DNA from: Candidatus Fermentibacteraceae bacterium
GTDB taxonomy: Bacteria > Fermentibacterota > Fermentibacteria > Fermentibacterales > JCC-6
Length of the DNA: 49,772 nucleotides
Direction: 5' to 3'
Assembly: GCA_016936235.1 (NCBI GenBank)
Contig: JAFGPK010000059.1
Coordinates: forward strand, 1-49,772
Positions within the stretch are counted from its first letter, which is position 1. The number at the start of each line of letters is the position of its first letter. Shown here in pieces: positions 33,014 to 40,910 of this stretch. A program made the position numbers and the translations under genes. The notes under the pieces were generated by a model. That model worked only from the letters and a program-made list of their open reading frames with translations, made no database searches and had not been told where the DNA came from.

Positions 33014-33325
33014 TCTCGGAGGTTGAACGGAACCTCAGGTCCACAACCCCGGGAGGACGAGTGTACCTGCGGAGCGTGGTCTGTTAACGATTCTGGTCTC
33101 GATACCCGCTTAACCGGATGGTTCCGCATCAATATCCCACAATAAAACGCTATGATCGATGAAATTGGATGAGAAATGCGGGTCTTGAAGCTCATGAAGC
33201 AAGATCTCCGGGTACATTGTGGAAGGCGTGAAATCCACCATGTTCTGTGTATTCCGGCAGAAAGAAGGTTATCACCTGCCTGAAGACTATCCGCCATTCT
33301 CGGACAGGCTCTTCCTTCGGGGATC
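33014..33325. other. Intergenic region, no supported gene
   Basis: About 310 bases between the possible small ORF and the DUF6544-like gene. Reading frames here lack ribosome sites. A short inverted repeat GAGGTT-GAACGG-AACCTC lies near the left end. Nothing else recognised. Confidence 0.5.
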
Positions 33326-34072
33326 CTACCTGAAAGTGGCCTCGTCAATTGTCACCCTGAAGAACTGGCCCTCCCTCTCGAAGCGATCCGTTCCGAAGAA
33401 CCACCCCACCCTCAGTTTCGAGGGGATGGTATAGCCGCCGAAGGTCTTTTCATCCTCCATGAAGGCGCCGAAGTCGTGAAGACCGTATCCTTCGCCCAGG
33501 GGGTTGCCCCACCGCTTCATTCGCAGCGACACTGGGCGGCCTTCAGAGTCGATCTCGATTGTGACCGGAGAATCGTCCCCATGCAGTGAGAGGTCGATGG
33601 TGATGTGCCCGGGATCCTCCTGGGATATCCTGGCTCCGCTTTGAAGGAACGCGGAGGGAAGCCAGAGCATCTCGGCCTTCACCCTTCCCGCTGCGGAGCG
33701 GGTTACGTCACTCCCCGAAGCCCTCATTACGGGGATGACGCCCAGGACTTTCCAGTCGAGTTCGCCCTTTCCGTCGAGGAGCCTGTCGTAGCCCTTTACG
33801 GGAATTCCCATTCTTCTGACCGTGGCGGCCCAGACCATCTCCCCGCGGCCCAGTATCACCTGCTCCGCCCTGAAGGGCAGCCAGCCGGAAAGGTCGATCT
33901 CCCCGTGCATCCTCAACCTGACGCCCCGGGCAAGGACGGTGCCCGGCAGGATGGAGTGCTGGAAGTAGAGTCGCACTCCCTCGGGCATGTCCTTCAGGGA
34001 TTTCGGGCCGAAGGTGTCGGATCCGCGACTCACCGACCCCCACAGGCCGCCGGAGGTGCTTGTGTCCTTCAT
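33326..34072 (-). CDS. DUF6544-like protein
   Basis: A 248-residue protein resembling the DUF6544 family: PEGVRLYFQHSILPGTVLARGVRLRMHGEI at the start (two conserved blocks), GRGEMVWAATVRRMGIPVKG, the GKGELDWKVLGVIPV block, then AEMLWLPSAFL and a C-terminal lipid-binding-like beta cup. The fold is related to outer-membrane lipid-carrier domains, but the function is not known. No signal peptide is apparent. It begins 6 bases after the serpin stop with a poor ribosome site, so it is probably co-translated with the serpin. An internal ATG at residue 29 is an alternative start. Confidence 0.65.
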   Translation of the reverse strand: MKDTSTSGGLWGSVSRGSDTFGPKSLKDMPEGVRLYFQHSILPGTVLARGVRLRMHGEIDLSGWLPFRAEQVILGRGEMVWAATVRRMGIPVKGYDRLLDGKGELDWKVLGVIPVMRASGSDVTRSAAGRVKAEMLWLPSAFLQSGARISQEDPGHITIDLSLHGDDSPVTIEIDSEGRPVSLRMKRWGNPLGEGYGLHDFGAFMEDEKTFGGYTIPSKLRVGWFFGTDRFEREGQFFRVTIDEATFR

Positions 34073-34078
34073 GAAGGG

Positions 34079-35287
34079 CTATTCCCGGGGGTCCAGGACG
34101 CGGCCCATGAAGAGTACGGTGCCCGTCGTCCTGTCCATGACAAGATATATGAACGGCCGGTCGACGCTGAAGGGGGATGCGGACTCGCCGTTCATCTTGG
34201 CCATCACCACCGCCGTGGCCGCGGCGGCCTCGGTGCCGTACTCGTCCACGGAGACGAAGGCCTGGTGGACCACGCTGGATATGTAGAGCCACCGCGTGCC
34301 GTCCATGCCGGAGAAGTCCGCTTCAGGGCCGAACGCGGAGGTCATGCCCATACCGTATAGAGCGTCCTCCAGCAGGAACCTTGATACACTCTGGAACTTC
34401 GGGAGCCTGAGGATCAGGCTGGCGTCGCCGAGGCCCTCCATGATCTCGTCCACAAGCTCTCCGTCAAGCCGCTCCTCCACATCGCTGAACATGCCCTCAT
34501 CCGGGAGTATCACCAGCATGAAGAAGTCCCTTTCCCTGTACGGCAGTTCCACGGCGCTGTAACCGCAGCCTTCCGCCGTCCTGAAGTGCTCTGAGACGGT
34601 CATCGTCGGGACCTCCACCTTTACCCCAGAAAGAAGCGAGAAGTCCCTCGGGGCGGTTCCCATGGGATCGAACTGGAAAAGCCAGTCGGCCTTGAAATAG
34701 ATGGCGTTTGTCAGTACCAGCCTGGTGGCAGTGGTGAGCAGTTCCTGCGGGATGAGGTCGGCTATCCGGCCCGCTGTCTGTTCCGCCACCCAAAGGTTGA
34801 TGGTCTCGCGGCAGGACTCCGGGTCCTCCGAGAAGTCCAGCAGCCTCAATCCCGAGCCGTAGTCATCGGAAAGCAGGGCGAGGAAGCCCGGCAGGAATTC
34901 GTACCCCGACTGTCCCCAGAGAGCATTCACGGTCCGGAGTTCGAAGCCGGCGTCTTCCCCTGTCCCCCGGTCAAGGTGTGCCTTCAGGTCCCGGAAAGCG
35001 CGGTGCAGCTCGTCTCCGGGAAGACTGAAGTTCAGGACATCTCTCATCTGCTCTTCCGTGACCCCTCCGGCCCCGGCGTAGGTCATGGCCAGTGCCGTGG
35101 ATATGCTGAAAGGTGAGAAGAAGATATTCCCGTCATCCGACGCCAGGACCCTGTAGAGATCCATGGCGAAGGTCGTATTGTCGGCGGCCAGAACCGTCAG
35201 GCCATCGTCTGAAGCACCAAGGGAGGTGCATATGCAGGCAAAGGACAGGAGGACGGCGGATGCAGGCACCATTGAGAGCTTTCCCAT
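34079..35287 (-). CDS. Secreted serpin (protease inhibitor)
   Basis: Serpin of 402 residues with signal peptide MGKLSMVPASAVLLSFACICTSLGA, so it acts outside the cytoplasm. Family blocks are present: FFSPFSISTALAMTYAGAGG, TVNALWGQSGYEF, LVLTNAIYFKADW, VELPYRERDFFMLVILPDEG and the C-terminal RPFIYLVMDRTTGTVLFMGR. The reactive loop has an inhibitory-type hinge GTEAAAATA; counting from it puts Met at P1 and Lys at P2 in VVMAKMNG. That suggests an active suicide inhibitor of a serine (or possibly cysteine) protease. Start ATG 35287 behind GGGAGAG. Serpins are patchy in bacteria, consistent with horizontal spread. Confidence 0.93.
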   Translation of the reverse strand: MGKLSMVPASAVLLSFACICTSLGASDDGLTVLAADNTTFAMDLYRVLASDDGNIFFSPFSISTALAMTYAGAGGVTEEQMRDVLNFSLPGDELHRAFRDLKAHLDRGTGEDAGFELRTVNALWGQSGYEFLPGFLALLSDDYGSGLRLLDFSEDPESCRETINLWVAEQTAGRIADLIPQELLTTATRLVLTNAIYFKADWLFQFDPMGTAPRDFSLLSGVKVEVPTMTVSEHFRTAEGCGYSAVELPYRERDFFMLVILPDEGMFSDVEERLDGELVDEIMEGLGDASLILRLPKFQSVSRFLLEDALYGMGMTSAFGPEADFSGMDGTRWLYISSVVHQAFVSVDEYGTEAAAATAVVMAKMNGESASPFSVDRPFIYLVMDRTTGTVLFMGRVLDPRE

Positions 35288-35379
35288 GTCTCTCCCTTCC
35301 CGGAGAATGTGATAATGCTGACGAATATGAAAATAGTCCCATTGTCGCGGTTCAGCAATGATGGGAAGGATGGTCGGAC

Positions 35380-35426
35380 TTGACGGTCGTCTTCAGCCAA
35401 TTATAATAGTAATAGTTCCTATTACT
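35380..35426 (+). promoter_or_regulatory. Promoter and palindromic operator of the Fur/PerR-headed operon
   Basis: TTGACG (35380-35385), 16-base spacer, TATAAT (35402-35407): a near-consensus promoter. Directly after the -10 lies a perfect inverted repeat AGTAATAG-TTC-CTATTACT (35408-35426), covering the expected transcription start. AT-rich symmetry of this kind is typical of Fur/PerR boxes, and the first gene downstream encodes a Fur-family protein, so autoregulation is likely. Confidence 0.75.
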
Positions 35427-35438
35427 GATTAGGAGATA

Positions 35439-35855
35439 ATGCAGGTGTCGGAAGTGCGAAGGAACACGAGGCAGAGACAGGTTATACTGAGGGCGGTGAG
35501 GGAGCTCGGATGCCACCCCACGGCTGAGCAGGTCTACGACAGAGTGAGGAGTGAGCTGCCCAGGACGAGCCTGAGCACAGTATACAGGAACCTCGGAGTG
35601 CTGGCTGACCAGGGATTGCTGTCCACGGTTGCCGGTGCTGGCAAAGAAGTGCATTATGATCATAATAGGGAAGAGCACTGCCATATCCGGTGTTCTCTGT
35701 GCGGCAGAATCTGTGATGTGGATATATTTCCTTCAGATATGGAGGGGTTCCCGCCGGAAGACCTGTCAGGTTTTATCCTCCAGGAGGTAAGTATCAACCT
35801 GGTGGGAATATGTCCGGCATGTTCAGGAAAAATGGAAAAGGAGAAGACGGTATGA
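35439..35855 (+). CDS. Fur-family transcription regulator, PerR-like
   Basis: Fur superfamily repressor of 138 residues. The N-terminal winged helix is [31 protein letters not shown] ending in [17 protein letters not shown]. The regulatory metal region is [16 protein letters not shown]. Two CxxC pairs, CSLC and CPAC, build the structural zinc site. ATG 35439 is only 3 bases from AGGAG, so GTG 35445 (9 bases away) may be the real start. The stop overlaps the rubrerythrin start (ATGA). The operon content (rubrerythrin, superoxide reductase, ferritins) and the operator point to a peroxide-sensing PerR role; iron-sensing Fur cannot be excluded by sequence alone. Confidence 0.88.
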   Translation: MQVSEVRRNTRQRQVILRAVRELGCHPTAEQVYDRVRSELPRTSLSTVYRNLGVLADQGLLSTVAGAGKEVHYDHNREEHCHIRCSLCGRICDVDIFPSDMEGFPPEDLSGFILQEVSINLVGICPACSGKMEKEKTV

Positions 35856-36424
35856 GCATCAGAGGAACAAGGACCGAGAAGAACATACTCAAGGCCTTCG
35901 CCGGGGAATCCCAGGCGAGGAACAGGTATACGTACTTCGCTTCCCAGGCTAAGAAGGAAGGGTACGAACAGATCTCCAGGATATTCGATGAGACGGCCAA
36001 CCAGGAGAAGGAGCACGCCAAGCGCCTCTTCAAGCTTCTTGAAGGCGGCAGTGTCGAGATAACCGACAGCTACCCCGCCGGCATGATCGGATGCACGGAA
36101 GAGAACCTGAAGGCCGCCGCCGCTGGCGAGAACCACGAGCACACCGAGATGTACCCGGGATTCGCTAAGACAGCGAGGGAAGAGGGCCTCAACGCCGTGG
36201 CCGCCATATTCGAGGCCATCGCCGTTGCTGAGAAGCAGCACGAGAACAGGTACCTGGCCCTCATGAAGAACATCAACGAGGGCAGGGTATTCAGAAAGGA
36301 CGGTATCGTGATCTGGCGATGCCTTAACTGCGGATACCTCCATGAAGGTGTGGAGGCTCCCAACCTCTGTCCCGCCTGCGCCCATCCGCAGGCTTACTTC
36401 GAACTTCTTGCAGAGAACTGGTAG
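35852..36424 (+). CDS. rbr: Rubrerythrin
   Basis: Rubrerythrin of 190 residues, a cytoplasmic NADH-dependent peroxide reductase of anaerobes (electrons arrive via rubredoxin). The four-helix di-iron domain shows [44 protein letters not shown] and [11 protein letters not shown], supplying the Glu and His ligands. The C-terminal rubredoxin-like knuckle has CLNCG and CPACAHP. Start ATG 35852 overlaps the regulator stop; the in-frame start at 35810 would lie inside the regulator gene. Co-transcribed with the regulator, so its induction by peroxide is expected. Confidence 0.94.
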   Translation: MSIRGTRTEKNILKAFAGESQARNRYTYFASQAKKEGYEQISRIFDETANQEKEHAKRLFKLLEGGSVEITDSYPAGMIGCTEENLKAAAAGENHEHTEMYPGFAKTAREEGLNAVAAIFEAIAVAEKQHENRYLALMKNINEGRVFRKDGIVIWRCLNCGYLHEGVEAPNLCPACAHPQAYFELLAENW

Positions 36425-36432
36425 GTGATCAG

Positions 36433-36888
36433 ATGAAGCAGTTCAAGTCCACCGAGGAGATACTTGATTTCGCCATTGGAGAAGAGCAGTCGGCGTCGGA
36501 CTTCTATACCGCCCTCGCTCAGCAGGTGAGCAGCCCTTCGGTTCGCAGGATGTTCATGGAGTTCAGCGAAGAGGAGCTTCAGCACAAGAGCAAGCTGGAG
36601 AACATCAGGATGGGCAGTGTCGAGTACCTGCCCAGGGATCAGGTGGTGAACCTGGGCCTGGAAGAGGTGCTGGTGGATGTGGCGCCCACGAGCAACATGG
36701 ACTATCAGGACGCTCTCATACTGGCGATGAAGAAGGAGAAGGCCGCCTACCAGATGTACATGAGACTGGCAACCGTGGCTTCGGACCCTCGGATAAGCGA
36801 TCTTCTCAGGGGTCTTGCGAGCCAGGAGGCCAACCACAGGCTGAGATTCGAGATAGAGTACGATGAGCATGTCCTCACGGAGGACTAG
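36433..36888 (+). CDS. Ferritin-like (rubrerythrin-domain) protein
   Basis: A 151-residue four-helix ferritin-like protein without a rubredoxin end. Ligand-bearing helices: [45 protein letters not shown] and [18 protein letters not shown], each with the Glu or ExxH spacing of di-iron rubrerythrin domains. Start ATG 36433 is 8 bases after the rubrerythrin stop with AGGTGA upstream. It could be a peroxidase using an external rubredoxin, or an iron-binding protein. Confidence 0.85.
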   Translation: MKQFKSTEEILDFAIGEEQSASDFYTALAQQVSSPSVRRMFMEFSEEELQHKSKLENIRMGSVEYLPRDQVVNLGLEEVLVDVAPTSNMDYQDALILAMKKEKAAYQMYMRLATVASDPRISDLLRGLASQEANHRLRFEIEYDEHVLTED

Positions 36889-36902
36889 AAAGGGGTAAGG
36901 AA

Positions 36903-37280
36903 ATGCCCAAGCGCATGGAGATCTACAAATGCGAGATATGCGGCAACATCGTCGAGCTGACACACGGAGGAGCGGGCCAACTGGTCTGCTGCGGGCAGCC
37001 CATGAAGCAGATGGAGGCCCAGACCGCCGAGATGGCAACCGAGAAGCACGTGCCGGTAATCGAGAAGACAGAGGCAGGCTACAGGGTCACGGTGGGCTCC
37101 ACCATTCACCCGATGATCGACAAGCACTACATCGAGTGGATCGAACTCGTTTCGGGCGAGGGAATCCACAGGCAGTACCTGAAGCCCGGGATGGACCCGA
37201 TAGTCGAGTTCCGCACCGGCGACCTCGGCGAGGTCAGCGCGAGGGAGTACTGCAATATCCATGGACTCTGGAGGGACTAG
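36903..37280 (+). CDS. dfx: Desulfoferrodoxin (superoxide reductase)
   Basis: Two-iron superoxide reductase of 125 residues; reduces superoxide to hydrogen peroxide without making oxygen. The N-terminal desulforedoxin domain binds Fe(Cys)4 through Cys10, Cys13 (CEIC) and Cys29-Cys30 (VCCGQP). The catalytic centre has [19 protein letters not shown] and the C-terminal CNIHG, giving the four His and one Cys ligands plus the mobile Glu-Lys. Start ATG 36903 with AAGGGG and TAAGGA upstream. Its peroxide product would be handled by the rubrerythrin of the same operon. Confidence 0.95.
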   Translation: MPKRMEIYKCEICGNIVELTHGGAGQLVCCGQPMKQMEAQTAEMATEKHVPVIEKTEAGYRVTVGSTIHPMIDKHYIEWIELVSGEGIHRQYLKPGMDPIVEFRTGDLGEVSAREYCNIHGLWRD

Positions 37281-37283
37281 GAA

Positions 37284-37799
37284 ATGCTCAGCGAAAGGAT
37301 GCAGAAGGCCATAAACGACCAGATAAACGCGGAACTCTACTCCTCCTACATGTACGCCGCGATGTCCATGTACTTCCAGTCGGTCGACATGAGCGGCGCC
37401 GCCGGGTGGATGAACGCCCAGGCGAAGGAGGAGCTGGTCCACGCGGAGAAGTTCATGAACTACGTCAACGAGAGGGGCGGCAGGGTCACGCTTCAGGCAA
37501 TAGAGAAACCCCCTTCCGAGTGGAAGTCGGTGCTGGATACCTTTGAGGCGGCGCTCAAGCACGAGCAGAAGGTGTCCTCCATGATAAACAGCCTGGTCAC
37601 GCTTGCCAGGGACGAGAAGGACCACATGACCGACAACTTCCTCCAGTGGTACGTGGCGGAGCAGGTTGAGGAGGAGGCCTCTGCGGCCGAGGTTGTCAGG
37701 AAGCTCAAGCTGATAGGCGATTCCGGCGGCGGAATGTTCATGATCGACAATGAACTCGGCCGGAGGGGCCTGGTACCCGAAACCTCAAGCGGAGAGTAG
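37284..37799 (+). CDS. ftnA: Ferritin (non-heme, FtnA type)
   Basis: Ferritin of 171 residues that stores iron in a 24-subunit shell and oxidises Fe(II). The ferroxidase ligands lie in ELYSSYMYAAM and KEELVHAEKFMNYV, with ALKHEQKVSSMINSL and HMTDNFLQWYVAEQVEEE completing the site. Start ATG 37284, three bases after the superoxide reductase stop, with TAGGAA before it. Together with the neighbours it would lock away iron that could fuel hydroxyl radical formation. Confidence 0.93.
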   Translation: MLSERMQKAINDQINAELYSSYMYAAMSMYFQSVDMSGAAGWMNAQAKEELVHAEKFMNYVNERGGRVTLQAIEKPPSEWKSVLDTFEAALKHEQKVSSMINSLVTLARDEKDHMTDNFLQWYVAEQVEEEASAAEVVRKLKLIGDSGGGMFMIDNELGRRGLVPETSSGE

Positions 37800-37808
37800 G
37801 TGCTCGAA

Positions 37809-38306
37809 ATGTCAGATCAGTTCAATGCCCGTGAAGTGCTGACAATGGCAGTGCAGATCGAGAGGAACGGGCAGGAGTTCTACAGGGAGGCTTCCAGTGC
37901 GGTGGACGACGAACAGGCTTCGACGCTGCTTTCGGACCTGGCCGGGTGGGAGCATGGCCACGAGGCCCTTTTCGAGTCCATGAGATCCGATCTCACGGAG
38001 GAGGAAGAATCCTCCACGGCCATCGACCCTTACGGTGAATCGGAGATGTACCTGAAGGTCATGGCCGATGACCATGTTTTCAGGCAGCGGACGGGAAAGC
38101 CTGCGAGGGAAATGGTCGCCGGCAGGAGCACGCAGGAGATAATCGACCTGGCCATCAGGTTCGAGAAGGACTCGCTGCTGTTCTTCCTCGGCATGGAGAG
38201 ACTGGTCTCGCCTCGCCTCGGCAAGGACAGACTGTACAAGGTAATAGACGAGGAGATAGGACACATTTCGTACCTCGAGCGCCAGAGGAGCAGGCTGAAG
38301 GGCTAG
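37809..38306 (+). CDS. Ferritin-like/rubrerythrin-family protein
   Basis: A 165-residue ferritin-like protein, the third ferritin-like gene after rubrerythrin. Helix motifs: AVQIERNGQEFYREA, LAGWEHGHEALFESM, LAIRFEKDSLLFFLGME and VIDEEIGHISYLE, with Glu/His ligands in the rubrerythrin pattern. ATG 37809 has AGGTG six bases upstream; a GTG at 37800 is possible. It shares the organisation of family members annotated as ferritin family proteins in anaerobes. No rubredoxin domain. A gap of 66 bases follows before the flavodiiron gene. Confidence 0.82.
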   Translation: MSDQFNAREVLTMAVQIERNGQEFYREASSAVDDEQASTLLSDLAGWEHGHEALFESMRSDLTEEEESSTAIDPYGESEMYLKVMADDHVFRQRTGKPAREMVAGRSTQEIIDLAIRFEKDSLLFFLGMERLVSPRLGKDRLYKVIDEEIGHISYLERQRSRLKG

Positions 38307-38372
38307 CGTACACGGGCAGCTGCGGAGGATATCGTCAGGACCGCTCCCCGCGGAAAGGCAGAAGGAGTTCCC

Positions 38373-39587
38373 ATGAGCGTTTTCCAGGCCGTCAGGCTAA
38401 CTGACAGGGTCTACTGGGTCGGTGCCATAGACTGGGCCCTGAGGGATTTCCACGGCTACAGCACCAGCCGCGGTTCCACTTACAACGCCTACCTGATCAT
38501 GTCGGACAGGATCACCCTGGTGGACACTGTGAAGAGGCCCTTCTTCGATGAGATGATGCAGAGGATATCTTCGGTCGCCGACCCTTCAGACATAGACATC
38601 ATAGTCAGCAACCACTCGGAGATGGATCATTCAGGTTCCCTTCCGGAGACCGTCAGGGCGGTGGGACCCTCAAGGGTCATCGCTTCCCCCATGGGCTGCA
38701 AGGCCCTGTCGGCGCATTTCCACTGGGAAGCGGACACTGTTGAGGCAATGGGTACCGGAGACAGCATCGACCTCGGAGGCATGAATCTCAGGTTCATAGA
38801 GACACGCATGCTGCACTGGCCTGACAGCATGGTCTCCTACCTGCCGGAGGGGAAGCTCCTTTTCAGCCAGGACGGTTTCGGCATGCACCTGGCCAGCACC
38901 GAAAGGTTCGACGACCAGCTTCCCCGCGACCTTCTCGAGGCGGAGGCAAGGAAATACTACGCCAACATCCTCATGCCGTACTCCCCTCTTGTCAGGGGCC
39001 TGATCGCAAACCTAAAGAAGATGGACCTGGACATCGACCTGCTCTGCCCTGACCACGGGCCGGTCTGGAGGAGCGGGATCCAGTGGATAATGGAGAAGTG
39101 GGCGTACTGGGCCGAGGGCAGACCGGCTCCCAGGGCGGTAGTGATCTACGACACCATGTGGGGAAGCACTAGGAGCATGGCGGAAGCCGTGGCTGAGGGG
39201 CTGGCCGGCGAAGGCGTGAGCACCAGGGTTCTTCCCCTTCGCGCAACCCATATAAGCGACATCGCCTCCGAGGTCCTGGAGTCCTCGGCGATCGTCGTCG
39301 GAAGCCCCACTGTGAACGGCAGGATATTCCCGTCGGTGGCCGAATGCATGAACTACCTCGGAGGACTCAGGCCTGCGGGAATGATAGGGGCTGCCTTCGG
39401 TTCCTACGGCTGGAGCGGCGAAGCCGTGAAGGAGCTGAACGGACTGCTGGAGGGGATGAAGGTCAGGCTGGTGGGCGATGGTCTGAGAACCCTTTATGTA
39501 CCTGACGGCGCTGCGCTCATGGAAGCCGTGGAGCTGGGCGGAAGTGTCGGACGGGAACTGAACGGCATGCTCAAAGGAGAGGGCTGA
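38373..39587 (+). CDS. fprA: Flavodiiron protein (oxygen/NO reductase)
   Basis: FprA-type flavodiiron protein of 404 residues; reduces O2 to water or NO to N2O in the cytoplasm. The metallo-beta-lactamase-like domain has the whole di-iron ligand set: His81, Glu83, Asp85 and His86 in NHSEMDHSG, His148 in MLHWPDSM, Asp167 in QDGFG and His228 in CPDHGP. From about residue 255 a flavodoxin domain binds FMN ([30 protein letters not shown]). Start ATG 38373 with GAAGGAG upstream. Its stop overlaps the flavin reductase-rubredoxin gene (TGATG), which is the likely electron donor. Confidence 0.95.
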   Translation: MSVFQAVRLTDRVYWVGAIDWALRDFHGYSTSRGSTYNAYLIMSDRITLVDTVKRPFFDEMMQRISSVADPSDIDIIVSNHSEMDHSGSLPETVRAVGPSRVIASPMGCKALSAHFHWEADTVEAMGTGDSIDLGGMNLRFIETRMLHWPDSMVSYLPEGKLLFSQDGFGMHLASTERFDDQLPRDLLEAEARKYYANILMPYSPLVRGLIANLKKMDLDIDLLCPDHGPVWRSGIQWIMEKWAYWAEGRPAPRAVVIYDTMWGSTRSMAEAVAEGLAGEGVSTRVLPLRATHISDIASEVLESSAIVVGSPTVNGRIFPSVAECMNYLGGLRPAGMIGAAFGSYGWSGEAVKELNGLLEGMKVRLVGDGLRTLYVPDGAALMEAVELGGSVGRELNGMLKGEG

Positions 39588-40294
39588 TGGATATAACCCC
39601 GCTTTTTACGATTACCTACGGGCTCTATATCGTAGGATCTCGCCGGGGAGAGAAGCTTAACGGGCAGATAGCTAACACCGTATTCCAGATAACATCGGAA
39701 CCGGTCAAGGTCGCTGTCTCGATAAACAAGACGGAACTCACCCATGAACTGATAAGCGAGACGGGGAAGTGCTGCATCGGGATCCTCAGCCGGGAGGCGG
39801 ACATGCCCTTCATCGGCAGTTTCGGCTTCAGGAGCGGAAGGGATACCGATAAGTACTCCGGGATACCCCATACGCTGACTCCCGGCGGATGCCCTCTTCC
39901 GGAGAAGAACATCCTCTCGTACATTGATCTCGAGATCACCGAATCCCTTGACGTGCATACGCATACCGTTTTCATTGGCAGGGTCACCGATTGCGGGATA
40001 ATGGCGGAGGGTATTCCCATGACCTACAGCTACTACAGGGAGGTCCTCTGCGGAAAGACCCCTCCCACAGCTCCCTCCTACACGGCGGCCGCCGGTGATA
40101 TGAAGAAGAGACCAGAAGGAAAGGAAGATGACCTTATGAAGAAGTACGTTTGCAACATCTGCGGATACGTATACGATCCGCAGCAGGGTGATCCCGACGG
40201 AGGCATCGAGCCGGGAACAGCCTTCGAGGATATTCCTGACGACTGGGTCTGCCCCGTATGCGGCGTGGGCAAGGACCAGTTCTCGCCCGAGTAG
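39587..40294 (+). CDS. hrb: Flavin reductase-rubredoxin fusion (high-molecular-weight rubredoxin)
   Basis: A 235-residue fusion of an FMN-binding flavin reductase-like domain (1 to about 155; [32 protein letters not shown]) and a C-terminal rubredoxin (183-235) with [10 protein letters not shown] and [11 protein letters not shown], the four iron-binding cysteines. A Lys-rich linker joins them. In Moorella, Hrb is the NADH-linked donor of the flavodiiron protein FprA; here the gene overlaps fprA by one base, the same pairing. It should carry electrons from NAD(P)H to the flavodiiron protein and perhaps to rubrerythrin and superoxide reductase. Confidence 0.93.
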   Translation: MDITPLFTITYGLYIVGSRRGEKLNGQIANTVFQITSEPVKVAVSINKTELTHELISETGKCCIGILSREADMPFIGSFGFRSGRDTDKYSGIPHTLTPGGCPLPEKNILSYIDLEITESLDVHTHTVFIGRVTDCGIMAEGIPMTYSYYREVLCGKTPPTAPSYTAAAGDMKKRPEGKEDDLMKKYVCNICGYVYDPQQGDPDGGIEPGTAFEDIPDDWVCPVCGVGKDQFSPE

Positions 40295-40302
40295 AGGGAC
40301 CG

Positions 40303-40359
40303 GGCCCCGCGATGGATGGCGGTACCCCTCCCACCCGGCCGTCAGGCCGTTGCGGGGCC
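40303..40359. repeat. Nested inverted repeats after hrb
   Basis: GGCCCCGC (40303-40310) is the exact reverse complement of GCGGGGCC (40352-40359), and between them CGGCC-GTCA-GGCCG (40336-40349) forms a second hairpin. The element fills the gap between the rubredoxin fusion and the next gene. A weak terminator or RNA-processing structure is possible. Confidence 0.4.
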
Positions 40360-40394
40360 TCTCAGCTCCCGAGAACAGGCTTCCAGGGGGAGCG

Positions 40395-40910
40395 ATGACC
40401 ACGGTCTGGAAGCCCACGGAGAACGCCTGGTGGATATGGCTCATCCCCATAGTCGTCTTCACTCTGGTTGGAGGGGCTATCATCGTGGCGGCGCTTCACA
40501 TGCCGTCGACCCTCAGGTCGGGTTTCCTCGGCCTTTCGAGAAGGATGGAGCTTATCGTTCTTGGAGCTTTCTTCATAGTGGCTCCCGCACTGTTCTCGGC
40601 ATCCCTGTTCCTCTCCCTGAGGAGGAGGGAGAAGGACGCTGAACGGATCCAGTCCGAAGGCATCCCGGCCACCGCCGAGATACTGTCCTTCGAGCACACG
40701 GGCGCCACCATCAACAATCTTCCCCAGTACAGGTTCAGGCTGATGGTGCGGGCCGAGGACGGGACATCGATGGAGGTGGGCATGAAATCCTGCGTCGGCC
40801 TGCTAGAGCTCCAGAACATCAGGGAGGGTAACGTATTCAGGGCAAAGATCGATCCCGTGACCCGTGACGGTATGGTGGTCGACTTCGGAAAGATGCTCAG
40901 CGAGGGATAG
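40395..40910 (+). CDS. Two-span membrane protein of unknown function (DUF3592-like)
   Basis: A 171-residue protein starting at ATG 40395 behind GGGGGAG; the frame is open well upstream but only inside other genes. Two membrane spans are visible (WIWLIPIVVFTLVGGAIIVA, then LIVLGAFFIVAPALFSASLF) followed by a basic stop-transfer RRREKD. A soluble domain of about 95 residues follows with GIPATAEILSFEHTGATINN and PQYRFRLMV, reminiscent of DUF3592-type domains. It follows the stress operon after a structured 100-base gap, so linkage is uncertain. Its end overlaps the opposite-strand xdhC gene by 14 bases. Confidence 0.65.
   Translation: MTTVWKPTENAWWIWLIPIVVFTLVGGAIIVAALHMPSTLRSGFLGLSRRMELIVLGAFFIVAPALFSASLFLSLRRREKDAERIQSEGIPATAEILSFEHTGATINNLPQYRFRLMVRAEDGTSMEVGMKSCVGLLELQNIREGNVFRAKIDPVTRDGMVVDFGKMLSEG

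Noticed and set aside
32875-33348. Minus-strand reading frame of 157 codons
   Set aside because: No ribosome site and a low-complexity Arg/Ser-rich translation; it also overlaps the DUF6544-like gene end.
33219-33434. Plus-strand reading frame of 71 codons
   Set aside because: Non-ATG start without ribosome site, and half of it is antisense to the DUF6544-like gene.
39494-40483. Minus-strand reading frame of 329 codons
   Set aside because: Antisense to the flavin reductase-rubredoxin gene, which has intact rubredoxin cysteines and a TGATG junction.
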